Source: Gammaproteobacteria bacterium
GTDB lineage: Bacteria; Pseudomonadota; Gammaproteobacteria; UWMA-0217
Reading direction: 5' to 3'
Length of the DNA: 6,563 nt
Assembly: GCA_011330835.1 (NCBI GenBank)
Contig: DRPO01000448.1
Span: 1 to 6,563, forward strand
Below, piece after piece: positions 6,555-6,563 of this stretch. The translations under genes and the position numbers were made by a program. The notes beneath the pieces were generated by a model. It was given only the letters and a program-made list of their open reading frames with translations. It had not been told where the DNA came from and ran no database searches. Within the stretch, counting starts at the first letter, position 1. Each line of letters opens with the position of its first letter.

Positions 6555-6563
6555 CTGGATTCC
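6555..6563 (-). repeat. start of a further reverse repeat unit, cut by the window edge
   Basis: The last nine bases, CTGGATTCC, are the reverse complement of the GGAATCCAG end of the forward units, as expected if another reverse unit begins here. The identity rests on nine bases only. Confidence 0.5.

Noticed and set aside
6418..6563. Possible CRISPR array
   Set aside because: Units alternate in orientation, are imperfect, and the spacers are short and irregular; no cas gene is present.

Overview
The window is GC-rich and tightly packed. It reads as chromosomal DNA of a free-living gammaproteobacterium. The grounds are a MoxR-DUF58-DUF4381-vWA gene order, a trypsin-like protease with a GlyGly-CTERM-type tail, a TM-helix-repeat membrane protein of the CmpX/MscS-like kind, and CGTCATTCC...GGAATCCAG intergenic repeats. 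This lineage call is an inference from gene families; I cannot name a genus.

Layout, all on the minus strand until the last gene. From right to left in transcription order, 2702 down to 1 holds a four-gene cluster: MoxR AAA+ ATPase, DUF58 protein, DUF4381 protein and the start of a BatA/BatB-like vWA protein that runs off the left edge. Its junctions are a 10-base gap, an ATGA overlap and a GTGA overlap, so the genes are very probably co-transcribed and translationally coupled. An extended -10 promoter candidate lies just before moxR. Upstream, 2873-3931 encodes a secreted trypsin-like protease with its own weak promoter candidate. It is separated by a strong intrinsic terminator (about 4026-4058) from a 487-residue membrane protein (4088-5551) built from five repeats of about 91 residues.

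The 5552-5887 intergenic region lies between the divergent channel gene and the only plus-strand gene, a 139-residue protein with a probable degenerate PilZ-like fold (5888-6307). The region holds several short inverted repeats and a leader hairpin. The right end (6308-6563) is non-coding: a perfect 20-base palindrome, a small CCCTC/GAGGG inverted repeat, and an array of alternating-orientation repeats that continues past the edge.

Functionally, the MoxR cluster resembles the Bat/aerotolerance-type chaperone modules, in which a MoxR ATPase works with vWA-fold partners at the inner membrane. The protease is probably exported and anchored or processed at the surface by a rhombosortase-type system encoded elsewhere. 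The channel-like protein probably acts in membrane tension or envelope homeostasis. I saw no phage, IS, CRISPR, tRNA or rRNA. I found no convincing new multi-gene system; the best leads are the protease C-terminal sorting signal, the regular five-fold repeat of the membrane protein and the repeat-rich right end.
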